A stretch of 64,000 nt of DNA from Anseranas semipalmata. Its lineage: Eukaryota > Chordata > Aves > Anseriformes > Anseranatidae. The notes below the pieces were generated by a model, which worked only from the letters and a program-made list of their open reading frames with translations, had not been told where the DNA came from and did no database searches. A program made the position numbers and the translations under genes. The stretch lies in NCBI GenBank assembly GCA_013399115.1, contig VXAA01001889.1:116178-180177 (forward strand), written 5' to 3'. This document shows positions 22,701-34,020 of the stretch, in pieces. The number at the start of each line of letters is the position of its first letter. Within the stretch, counting starts at the first letter, position 1.

Positions 22701-25700
22701 CTGATAGAGAGACCTCCCGCCCCTTCTCCCAAACGGGCTGTAATTCTGCCCCATTGTATTCTTCTTTTTTTTTTTTAATTATTTTAAATTTTGTAACATT
22801 CTCCCCTGTCAATCCAGCTTCTGGGATTAGAGACAAAAAGCCAATTACGAGCAGGAATGGCATGTGTATGGAAAACCTGCCAGTCATTTTGTGCTGCCTC
22901 TCGAGCTCAGCCCCCCGCGAGCAAACCCAGAGGGGGCCGGGGGGCTCCCGGGGCTGCTCACAGACCGCGGCTGAACCCAGCTCGTTCTCCGCTCTGCCCT
23001 GTAAAAGGCAGAAGAAGGGGCTGAACGCGCTGGTTCTGGCCCTCATTTTCTCTTACCAAGTCACATTGGAAAGGACTGGGTAGAAATTTTGCTTTTTTCA
23101 TCAAAAAAAAAAAAAAACCAAAAAAACTGCAATAAACCTTTGCAAAGGATTCCAGCAGATTTTTTGGAGTCGGGATGGTTCAGGAGCCTGCTTGGATTTC
23201 ACCACAAGGCCCCGCAAGCACAGGGCACTGGAGGTCTGTGGGAGGAGCCCAGCACCCCGAGACCCTCCCCATCACCTCCAACACACGGAGCTCGACGGCT
23301 TCCAAACTCCCTGGCAGCGTTGCTGCTCTTTCCAAAAAGCCCCTCAGAGCTGCTCTGGGTGTTGGGAGGCAGTTTTTCAGGAAGACCAGACATTCCCATG
23401 CGAATGAAATCGCAAATGAAGAGTTTCCCCATCCCTGGTCCCCAGCCAGCAGGATGAACGGCAGAGCCTACCTGCAAGCCGAGAGTTTTTGCATTTTGCT
23501 TTCGTGCCTAGAGCAGGGGACGTGTCCCCAGGGATGCTGCACAGGCAGGGAGAATTTGCAAGGGGAATGAACGGCATCGGAGGCGAGCAAAACGTTTTTA
23601 AGGAAGCAGCTCAGGAATGCCAAGATCCCTTTGCGCTCCGCGCAGCGCGTGCCTGAGCCATGGGGAATCTCAGCACCGCAGGGAGCCTGTCCCCGAGGCT
23701 CGGACCTGCACCCGTCTGCAGCACCCGTGTTTGGTGTCACCGAAAGGACGGCAATGAAAAGCCTCAGCTCCCTGCCTACCGAAGAGCGCGTGTGCAAATC
23801 GAAGCATGCCGAATGCCTGATGGTGCAAGAGCAGCTGTAAACGCAGAAGAGGAATTGGTGTCGTGGAAGTGCTGACTGGGGTTTGACTTCGGTGCGTGCC
23901 TGGGGGAGGCGAGGGCTGAGCTGCCCGCCCGAAACAGAAGTCGGGGATTAAGGTGTTGAGCCGTGTAGAGAACTGAAACTCCCTTGCAAAAAGGAAACTT
24001 CCAGGCTGGCTTTATTTCAGGAAATCATTCCCAACTTCTCCTTCAGGGACATTTCCAACAGCCTTTCATTTTGATTTCTGACTTTCTTCCCTTTCGGTTG
24101 TGATCCACAGTATTATGCAAATGTTTACAATGGAAACCATTACCAATGAAACGGCAAAACCACCTGGAGCACCGCGTAGCTGCCTTCCTCCTCCTCAGCC
24201 CGCGCCCCGAGCCCCACCAGCGGAGCAGCGCACAGGCTTGGAGGAACCCAGGACCCTTGGGGAAAAGCAAGAAGACCGCGCATCTGCACCCCCTGCGCGC
24301 TCCCATCGCTTCTGCCTCCCGTCCCCTTTGCGGTCTCCAGAGCTCCTCCAGCCTCGCTCCCCGCTCAGAGGGTGGTGGCGGGGCAGGGGCTGTGCGTCGA
24401 CCGGGGGCTCTCATCGGCTGCACGGTGCCCGTCGAGGTCCGGTTTCGTCGAAATCCCTCGGGGACCACACCCCGGGGTCTTGCTCTCGCCGCGCGGTGTT
24501 TCCTGAAGCTCCCAGCCACACGCTTGTTTCTCAGGTGTTAAAACTTTGAGCATTATTTAAGACTTTTGCCAAATCCCCTTCCCCGAATCTGCGTTTCCTT
24601 CTTTCTGCACAGCTGCAATGTACTGAGGAACCTGCCCTTGATACTGCTGTGGAATATTTTTGAACAAGCTTGCACCTACTTCCTGGCTTTTTCAATAGGA
24701 AACAGCTTTCCTTGGTTCCATTGCAGGGAAACCCTTCCCAGCTCCTCTCTTACATTTGCTCCCGTCCCTCCAAAAAAGAAAAAAAAGCCAGGAAACCCCC
24801 TTAGAGAAAACTTCCTCCCAGTTCCACCTTCCCCAGCCATCCCTGCTCAAAGCAGCAGGCCCACTGAAGGAGCAGGGACCCCAGCCCCTGCCCCATTTCC
24901 CCACTGATCCGTGCGGTCAGGCCTGGGGGGCTCCGACGAGTGGCACCAGCCCCCCCGGCCTCCTTGCACACCCCCGGCCCCGCAGGGACCAACCTCAGGG
25001 CCCTATTTCATTGCTTCGGCCACAGCCTCCCAGAAAACTTGAAGGCTACGTATTCCTGGGAATTTCTCCTCACCTTCGCATCCGGGTCCTGAGAGCAGAA
25101 GAGGCTGGGAAGAAGCCCCCAGCCTCCTGTCCTCCCCACGGAACAAACCCTGAATGGTTTCCAGAGGGCTGGGAGCTGTTTGCAGCTGAGCTGCAGGAGC
25201 CCACAGCCAACAAAAGGCACCAGGAAGAACCGAGGGGGGACTTTGCAAAGCTGGGGGTGATGGAGTGGGAGAAGGGAGGCTGCAGGGACAAGATCAGGGT
25301 CTCCAAAGCAGGAGCAGGCCATGCCCAAGGGAAGCGTGCTCTGGGAGACTGCGCTGCTTCTGCCACCGTGGCATTTCTTGTCCATTAACGGAACCGATGG
25401 AGCTGGGCGGGCACCCGGGCATCAGCCCAAGCCCGGCTCCTCCGGCAGAGCCTGCGGACGGGTTCCGGTGCTGCAGCGGGGTCAGTGCGCACGCTGCTGC
25501 AAGCCAGGGCTCTGCGCCCCAGCCCGTCCGACAACCAACGCCCGGCCTTCTGGCAAAAGCAAAGGATCTCAGGGACTCAAGAGTTTTAGTTATTTGCTGG
25601 AAGGTTGGTTTGGCCTAAAAGTACAGCAGCGCAGGCGGATCAGGGACGTGGTGCTCTGCCGGCCCACTCCTCTCCTAGACGTCCACAGCTCCAGCCTGCA

Positions 25701-27309
25701 AGAAGCTGCTCCACAAGGCCAGATGTTTAACGCCTACAGAGGGCTCCAGGTTGCACTGACTTCCACAGAGCAGCATTTCCTCACACCAGCCATGAAACCT
25801 GTAGGAACACTGATGCCGGGATCAGACAGTTGTGTATAGGAGACACCTGAAGGCTGCTACGACCCTCGCAGGCCTCTCTGAGGAGCTGGCTGGGCCCCCA
25901 CTTTCTGTCATGAAACCCAAAGCTCCTCTACCCTTAGCTTCCACCCGTCACCCAGCAAAGATCAGCTCCCTCAGCGGCCAAGCACAAGGAAACGTAAATA
26001 TTAGGGAAACAGTTCAACATCCTCCCAGGCAGACTTCCCCAAGATTCAACTCCGTGTCTACTTTGCTGTGTGAGGAAGGAACATGCTCCTCTTCCTCTCA
26101 CAGGGATCAAATCCTGTGCAAACCAAGACAGTGGATGGAAATCTGGTTCTGGCCATAACAAATCCCCATGCCTAACGAACCGCATGGGTTCAACCCCTAA
26201 CTAGTCATGGCTCAGAGCAAAACAAGAGTTTCAAAAAAGAGCTAGAGGGGAATCTAAGGGCTTGGGTCGCCCACCTGCTCCAAGAACATGGCAATGGTTT
26301 AGGAATACAAATGCCATTGAAAGTCAGGTCGATCGGGAAGGGATTAATTTTGCCTGCCATCAGTCATTTCGCCTCCTTGCACAGAAATGGTATCTCCAGT
26401 AGATCTAAACTATTTCAGATGCTTATCTTGGGATGGATAAATCACCTGGAGGTATTGATTTCTTTCCATTAACTGTATGCAAGCCCAAACAGCTAAAGTT
26501 GGAGGAGCTGATTCCTGTCCATAAGCAAAATGCCACGTCATGTCTCTAACTCATTAAACTCCTTGGAAAGCCTTGGTTTCCACATATATTGTACAAAGGG
26601 GCTTTGAAGGTGCTATTTTTTTGCTGCAACTGCTCAACAGAACATTTACAAACATGATACCGATTTTATTGTTGCTTGATCTATATATTCTTTTCCTCTT
26701 TGACTTGTATTTCAGTTTCTCCTTTCCTCTTCTTACAAAGGGGATTTGGGAGGGGGAGTGGAATGGGTTGTTGCTTTTGGAAACAAATCTGCACTGATTT
26801 TTATGTAAATTAAACCTTCCATATGTACAGACTCTAGGACATTGTTCCAGTCTGCTGCAGCTCTGTTTACTTTGATTGATTTTAAGGCTGTGATGAAAAG
26901 AATTTTTTAAATTAAAGGAAAATTGAAAAAATAAGAAGCCTGTCTTAATGGATTTTGCATAAGTAGACTCGAATGATGGTTCCAGGACTAGTATCAAGCA
27001 CTTTTTCATGCCGATGAACTGGATTGCTCCACAAAGAAACCTGTCTCAAGGGGAGTGCTGCGCTCCTGACCCAAGGAGACGCATGGCGTTAGCACAAACC
27101 ACTGGGGCCAGGCCACACGCGGCAAGGGCAGCGCTCACAGTCCCCGCGAGTCCCGCAGCCGCCCCTTGCTCACAACCGGCTGCCGCTGCCAGCGAGCTCA
27201 GCCAGGGCTCCCTGCATGGTTTGCTCCCAGCGGCTGGCCCTGCAGCTCCCTCGGGTCCCCCCCTCCTGTATTTGGGGACTGGGAGAAGAAGGGAAGGTGA
27301 CACGGACCT
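19751..27309. other. GC-rich intergenic sequence, no gene seen
   Basis: No protein family is recognised and no long, biased open frame stands out. Two short clusters of transcription-factor-like motifs are described in the findings (21.28 kb and 24.11 kb). An AT-richer segment near 26,300-27,000 has few CpGs. The interval lies downstream of PLEKHO1. Confidence 0.6.
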
Positions 27310-27765
27310 GTTACAGCATGTCCAGAGGAGGCCACGAGGATGGAGCAGCTCTGCTGTGGAGACCGGCTGAGGGCTGGGGGTGCTCGGGCTGGAGGAGGCT
27401 CCAGGGACACCTCACTGCAGCCTTTCCATATGTAAAGGGGGTGATGAGGATGATGGGGAGATACTTTCTACCAGGGCCTGCAGTGACAGGACAAGGGGTA
27501 ATGGCTGTAAGCTACCAGAGGGAAGGTTTAGCACAGTCCTCGCTTCACGATGAGGGCGGTGAGGCACTGGAGCAGGCTGCCCAGAGAAGCTGTGGATGCC
27601 CCATCCCTGGCAGTGCTCAAGGCCAGGCTGGAGGGAGCTCTGGGCAAGCTGCTGGAGCGGGAGGTGTCCCTGCCCATGGCAGGGGGTTGGCAATGGATGA
27701 GAGTTGAGGTCCCTTCCGACCCAACCCAACCCATCCCATCCCATGACTCTATGACTGTGACAAGG
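27310..27765 (+). mobile_element. CR1 LINE 3' part, + strand
   Basis: Successive blocks match the CR1 3' region: 'ccagaggaggccacgagg', 'cctcactgcagcctttcca', 'gggcctgcagtgacaggac', 'ggtgaggcactggagcag', 'gctgcccagagaagctgtgg', 'tgtccctgcccatggcaggg', 'gaggtcccttccgaccc', and a terminal 'gactctatgact'. The copy is 5'-truncated with indels and no RT domain remains. It is the longest mobile-element copy in the window. Confidence 0.93.
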
Positions 27766-28375
27766 GAGACTAACAGAGGGCAGGCAGCAGCTAACAGCTC
27801 AGCCGGGACTCCCAGTATTTCCTCCCCAAACCATTAACGGAAAGCTGGTCTAGGCTGGAAGCGGGCAGCGAGCTGCTTTCACTTCCAGGCTCCCACCAAA
27901 GCCTCCTGTAAGGAGGCCAGCAGGGAGGGGAGGCTCCGGACTCGCTGCGTTGAGGAACCATCGCGCTTCGCCGCAGCGAGGCCCAGCCTGCGGCTCGCAG
28001 CTTCCACCGGCACCGACTGCGGCAGCAGAGCCCCCCGGGGCCGCAGCCCCCAGTGGCGTATCGCACACGTGCTGCTGGGGTCTTGCGGCAGCCACACGCT
28101 GCAGTTCCACCGCTGCGCCTTTTGTATCACCAGCTCAAGGCACGGACGTTTCGCAGCGCTTAGAATTACACAGCTCCCTCCTACACGTCCTTTAAATACA
28201 CGATAACGCCCCGCAGGATGGAAAGGCGATTTTTTTGTTCCTTTCACTACTTACAGGTCCCTGCTGGAAACCCGGCATCTGCCTCACACGGAGTCACAAG
28301 ACCCGTGTCCGAGGTACCCAGTGCTGTCCAGACCCCTCCACTTGCCCAGGCATACAGATAATTCCTGCAGCAGAC

Positions 28376-28456
28376 TTAAGGCACTTGGACTTGATGGTCT
28401 TTGTAGGTTCCTTCTGAACTTTTCCATTCATTAGTTCAATTGTTCATTTCCATGAA
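28376..28456 (+). mobile_element. Diverged CR1 3' tail, + strand
   Basis: 'cacttggacttgatggtctt' followed by 'tgtaggttccttctgaac' is the terminal CR1 module (usually ggacttgatgatctttgtag...). It runs directly into the pentanucleotide microsatellite, which starts where the ATTCT-type CR1 tail repeats should be. Confidence 0.75.
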
Positions 28457-28620
28457 CTATTCCATTCTATCCTATTCTATTCCATCCTATTCTATTCCAT
28501 CCTATCCTATTCTATCCTATCCTATCCTATTCCATTCCATTCCATCCTATCCTGTTCTATTCTATTCTATCCTATCCTATCCTATCCTATCCTATCCTAT
28601 CCTATCCTATCCTATCCTAA
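28457..28620. repeat. (CCTAT/TTCTA)n pentanucleotide microsatellite
   Basis: About 33 units of a pentamer run through the stretch. The left part mixes CCTAT, TTCTAT and CCAT variants; the right part (about 28568-28618) is perfect CCTAT. Open frames rich in Ser-Tyr-Pro-Ile arise from it and are not genes. Confidence 0.97.
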
Positions 28621-29885
28621 TACCTGGGGCTTGAATCTGAACTTCATGCTTTTGCATAACCCTGTGAAAGGACAGTCTCTTTACCAGTGTCAATAAAATC
28701 ACTCTAGCACTAGCTGTTGGCAACAAAAAAACAACATTTGTTCTCTTTGACCTCCTCAACAGTAACTGGTGGTTTGCAGAAAGCAAGCTTTCTGTCTGAT
28801 TTTGCAATAACAGTGATCCATGCTGAGATAGGAAGAACAGCTTGGAAAAATAGATTTAAAATACACAAAAATATATTAAACTCTTCCATGGCTTCCATCT
28901 TTTCTAGGTTTGCTCTTAAAGCCTAAGAAATGTCCTACTTCTTGGCTCATATTTCAACAACCTCACCTGCATATGGCAGCTCTCACAGACTGGTTTCAAA
29001 CAATCACTCTCTTAAAATCAGATGGAGAATAAAAACCTTCAACAGCTGTAGGAGTTGGCCTGTAGGATTTCCACCCCCACTGATGGATTTGCAAACCCTA
29101 CTCTTAATTTATAAATCTCAGCCTCGTTTTATTAACCCTGCTGTGGATCTACAAATCCTATTAGAGATTTACAAATCGCACCAATCTACGATAAATGAAA
29201 AGTCCTGATTTATAAACCCACACGTTCTGCTTAGGCAACAAGGCCATGTCATGATAAATCACCTGCTTTACAAACCTGGGTTCATATTTTTTATCTCAGA
29301 CACGCTCAGATTGCGCTGTCTGCTGTGATGATGCAGAAGAATTTTTCTCCCCAGAGAAGTCCAGATATTGCACACATATTTGATAGGCAGAGGGATCCAT
29401 GCATACGTGCATGCCTATTGGGAAGGACTTGGGAAAAGCCCTCAGAAATTCAAACGTTGTTCCAAGATATTTGATAAGTCTGAAAAGCAGCTGGACAGAT
29501 TTCCCTGTGCTTCCTGCATTGGGATAGCCTGAAAAGACCTGGAGAAACAGCGCTGTCATTTATCCATGATGAGTCTCAGGCAGAAAGGCAGAAGCAGAAC
29601 CAGGAAAATGGCTGACAACCGCCTCTGCTGCATGAGAAGTTACGGACCCTCTGAGATGAGGAGGTCACCTTGGAAGCAGAGCTGTAAGGAGTCAACAGGG
29701 AATTATTCCTGCCTGATGCTGCCTCTGCCTCTTGCCTCTTTGCAAAACTGACAGCCAGGAATTTCTGTCTTAAGTTGCCTTTTTTCCTTCTGTATTTCAT
29801 GCACTTCACAAAACTAGTCTACATTAGTTATATAATATATATAATATATATTAGTTATTACACCATCTATATCTAGTCCAATCTA
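28621..29885. other. AT-rich intergenic sequence
   Basis: No gene is recognised. Around 29085-29215 there are four to five loose copies of a 'gatttacaaatc'-like element at roughly 30-35 base intervals. Near 29820-29855 there is an AT-dinucleotide run. Confidence 0.6.
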
Positions 29886-29945
29886 AGGCTGGACTAGATG
29901 ATCTTAGAGGTCTTTTCCAACCTAAATGATTCCATGATTCTATAC
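29886..29945 (+). mobile_element. CR1 LINE 3' terminus, + strand
   Basis: 'ggctggactagatgatctta', then 'gaggtcttttccaaccta', then 'aatgattccatgattctat' is a near-consensus CR1 terminus. Only about 60 bases remain, so it is a heavily truncated insertion or an old remnant. Confidence 0.9.
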
Positions 29946-32900
29946 TAATTGCTCTCAATCCCTCCATCTCCTCGGTTCCATTTGTCACGTCTTGCTTTTT
30001 TTGTTCTAATTGCTGCCTTTGCCACCACGTCTGTGCCAGATGGACTCTCTTGAGAGAGGAATTATGGCTCTTTGGTGAATTAACGCAGTCTTTATAGAAG
30101 CTCAGCCACCATAATTTGTGTCTTCCCACACGAGATTGGCTCGGCCTGTGGGTTCCCTTCACCTTTGGGCAGGCAGCGTCACGGCCGCCGCTCAATGTCC
30201 CTGCACGGGGCCACCCGCTGGCTGCCGCCATCCTTCCTTTGGAACCTCAAGGTGCGCTGTGATTCCACGTGGTCACTTTTCTCCCCGAATCCTCCCAAGC
30301 AGACACAAGAGCTTTCCTCTCCCCATGGCGAGCAGACACCTCCGGTCCCTGTCCCCTGTCTGTCCCCATTCCTGTCCCCTCCACCCACCTGGGTCCTGGC
30401 CAGAATTTGGTGTTTTAAATTTCCCTCCCTTGCCGGGCGGGCGTTGGGGATCCCCAGGGCGGTGGCCAAGAGGCAGGACAGCCCTCGCTAACGTCACCTC
30501 CAGCCACCTCCAGGTGCCAGAGCTCCGGAGACATGTGTCCTGCGGGTCTGGCTGAAGGCAGAGGGCCACGGGAAGCCAAAAGCATCTGTCAGCACTCCTG
30601 GGCTGTGCTTTTGGTTTCTGGGTGTTCAACACCCAGGCCACGTCAGACAGACTCCCCCAGTTCCCCGTGCTTTCCCTTCTCAGTTTCCTCCTTTCCTTCA
30701 TTCCCTGGAGGGGATCCGGGAGAATCCTGGGTTTGCTGCACCCCCTTCCCAAATTCCCTTTGGAGCACAAACCAAAGTGGTTCTGCTCTGACTGCCAGGA
30801 AATGGCAGCTGTGGTAAGAGATGATAGTAAGGAAAGCAAACTGATGAAAAAGTAGGTATATATACACGTGTACATACATTTATATTCCTGAGCGATTCAG
30901 GAATAGCAGACACTGAAATGGCTGGTGGAAACTGTACGAAGAGATGCATTGACAAGCTTGGAAGCCTGGTTCCTGCCATCAGATGCTTGTTTTCAGGAAC
31001 TAGAGCGCGTGGTGTAAATTGTGCAGCGAGCATTCAGCACGAAGCAATCCGCATTGCAAAAATGCTTCCGAGCCGCTGGGGTGAAACCAAGCTCCAGGAA
31101 CACAGCAGCTTCCCAGTTACTAATTCCCTGGCAACTTTGCCCGAGAAACTCGATCTGTGTGCCCCGGTTTCCCCGTCTGTATGCAGACAATGATCCCGCA
31201 CCCACCTATGGAGGGATGCGGTGGGACTGATTAAGAGGCAGCCAGTGCACGCCGTTCGTTTGCAAGACACAGCCCATTAACTAGAAAAGCTGTCCGTGGG
31301 AGTTCCTAACAAGCACACGAGTTCCACACGAGCACGCCTTGCCTTCGCGAGAGGTCAGAGGTGGTGTTTTGATGGTTCTGCTGCTGAGCGTGACATCTGG
31401 TGTAGGAAAGGCTGAGAGCTGTTGCTGTGAGTTATATTTCTATGGAAATGTTTGCATCAGCAGGGCACAAGATCATCTGCCGTATTTTCAGACATACCTA
31501 TTTTGTTTGACTTCATAAAATGTCCCCGAGAATAGCATAGTGAGCCTTCTGCTGTTAGCTTTTTAATTTTTGAAACGACTCTTTTCAAAATCTCCCTCCT
31601 TGGAGGAAAAAGAGGTTTTTTGTGTGATTTTTTTTTCCCTCTTTATAAATTCCCTGAATGTCTGGGAGAGGTCAGACAAGCCAGAGTTCAAAGTGCTGGA
31701 GATCAGACCATCATGACTCTAGTGGCTGGGGAGTTATGCATATAAATGATTATTGCTTCTTCCAAAAAGAGTCATATAGTTCTGGAAATCCTTCCCTTCA
31801 GGCTGATAGAAAGGAGACATTTCAGAGCTGTGTGGTTGGAATGAAGAGTTCATACATGCATGATAGGCAGACAGAGGGTATTATTCAGAGCTGTAAGAAT
31901 TAGTGGCTTTACATTATGATACTGAGCAGTATGCAAAGGACTGGCATTAGCTGGAACTACCCAGCGGAGATGTGGCCATAATTATCTAAAGGACTAACTC
32001 TCAACAGATGGACTTAGTCATGGCAAACACACAGCACAGCTATCTAAAGAGCAAAAATGCAAATGCCCCAGAAGGGAGCCAGCTGAAGTCCTGTGGCTAA
32101 TGACAAACAGGAAGGGCCGCTCTGTAACCAAGAATATCTTCCTTTCCTCTCTAAGCTGTCGCTCCTTAAGCACATGCGTAATCGTGGTTGCACCTAGCTC
32201 CCTGGCCTCGTAATTCCCGTGCCGGCTGCTGATGGAAAACCAGGTGCCCACGGATGGGCACCTCTGTGCACCAAGGGGAGCCCACGAGGGGGCTTCGTGC
32301 TGGCCCTGACCCCACGGGCACGGGGTCCTGCACGCCGTCGTGCGCTCCCCACGGGGCAGGGAAGGAGGCAGGGCAGAGAGCGAGAAAGCGAAGCACCCGG
32401 ACCTTATGCTGCAGCATAAGCAAGTCACTTGATTTCTTCAGAACAGCCTCCCGCTTCCTGTGATCCGTGTTCTTCCTTCCAGCCCACGTGCTGCTATATA
32501 TAATCTCAGCACTGTCTACCTTTTCTGCAGTCCAATCTGGGAGTCATGCTTCCCAGAAATCATGAGGCGGCATTCAAAATCATGAAGGTTCTTGTAAAAG
32601 CATGGTCTGAATGCCTGTTCTTGGTTGCGTGATCCTTTATAGGTCACAGGGTCACTTTTTAAGGTTTGTATCTGTTGGCACAAAAACGAAATGGTAAAGT
32701 TCTGTAAACAAGAAGCCTGTCTTTATTTTATGGGCTCATAAAAATGACATTTGGCCTCTGGATGTCAAATGTATCATTACCAAAATCCGTTTATCTGTCT
32801 CCTTGTTCCAGAAAGCTAAGCAAATTTGCCCTCTGCCGTTTGCTTCCTCCCTACTTCCAGTGAAGAGCTAAGCTACCAGCGAGTCAGCAAGGACCAAACC

Positions 32901-33459
32901 GACTGGAGTGCAAGGGCCGGAACCTCCCGCACTTCAGCAAAAGGGAACATGTGCTGCATGTGACGGAGCTGATAATGCCTTGTGATACAAAATGCGGGTG
33001 ACAGCTCAAACGGATGCATTCAAAAACCTTAAAAAAAAAAGTATCGTCTCTCAATGGTTTTGCTCTGACAATCCACTCACCCTTGTAGTGACCCAAAATT
33101 TTTGCTGGTGTAGCTTTCCTTGCTCTCAGACAGCTTGTGACATTGTTTATTCCTCTTCTCTTAGTTTTGGAAATGTCATTGTCTATATTTTAAGATGCCT
33201 TAAAAACAACTTCCCCTTTTATAGTGCCTTCTATACAGTTTTCCATCCTTTTCTTACCACTTAGCAGTTTAGAAATGTTTCCATTACAAAGAAAAACTGC
33301 CTCAAAATCACAACCTGTTTGTTTTTAAAAGCAATACTCATGAATTCAGAGGAATAAAAAAAAAAAAAAGAGGATATTTGGTCACATGAAGCTCTCACCA
33401 TACAGAAATTCGCCTTGTTTCAGCTGCACCTAAATAAATACCTGCCCACCAAAGTTTCT
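29946..33459. other. Intergenic sequence, no gene seen
   Basis: No coding exon is recognised on either strand. A GC-rich pocket at about 32,205-32,400 includes a perfect 9-base inverted repeat (32242-32250 with 32255-32263). Open frames here are short and unbiased. Confidence 0.6.
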
Positions 33460-34020
33460 GTGCACGGGAGCGTGCGGAATAGCCCAGAATCGGTTTTGTG
33501 CTGCTACGCCCGCCTCGGGTCTCAGCAACTTCTGTCCCGACCTGAGGGACCCCCGACCTCCCCTGGGCTCCCGCCGCGAAGCAGCAGAAGGGGAGAGGAG
33601 AAGCGGAGCGGGGCTGAGAAGTGAGAGCGACCCGGGGCGGGAAGCACCATCCACAGAATCACAGGGTGGTTGAGGTTGGAAGGGACCTCTGGAGATCTTT
33701 TAGTCCTACGCCCTGCCAAGCAGGGTCACCCAGAGCACCGATGGGCTTCGGCCCCACGGCTTGGGCAGCGCTGAGCTGGGAAATGACACAATCGTGGCTC
33801 CCTTCCAATGCAAGGGTGCAACGCGGTGCCGGGAGGAGGAGAAGAGGGGCCCGCGCATTTCACCCCGAGCTGCTGCTCGGATGCGGCCTCTGTCTGCCCC
33901 GTGGGATGAAGCCCCTCGCCCCGCGTGTGGGATCTCCGTGCTCAAAATGGGAAGGAGCTGCTGTGCCCTCGAGATTCGCTGCAGGCGACCTGCGTCCTCG
34001 TACGCTCAGTGACGGTCGCT
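33460..34020. other. Isolated GC-rich, CpG-containing pocket
   Basis: A stretch of about 550 bases stands out from its AT-rich surroundings with many CpGs (for example 'cccgccgcgaagcagcag' near 33570 and 'cgaggcgctgctcggatgcgg'-like sequence near 33870). A CR1 fragment splits it. No exon is recognised, so it may be a small regulatory island or an old GC-rich insertion. Confidence 0.4.
33650..33740 (-). mobile_element. CR1 LINE 3' terminus, - strand
   Basis: On the + strand the reverse complement is read as 'cacagaatcacagggtggtt', 'gaggttggaagggacctctg', 'gagatcttttagtcctacg' and 'ccctgccaagcagggtcacc', the standard order for an inverted CR1 terminus. It is 5'-truncated. Confidence 0.92.
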
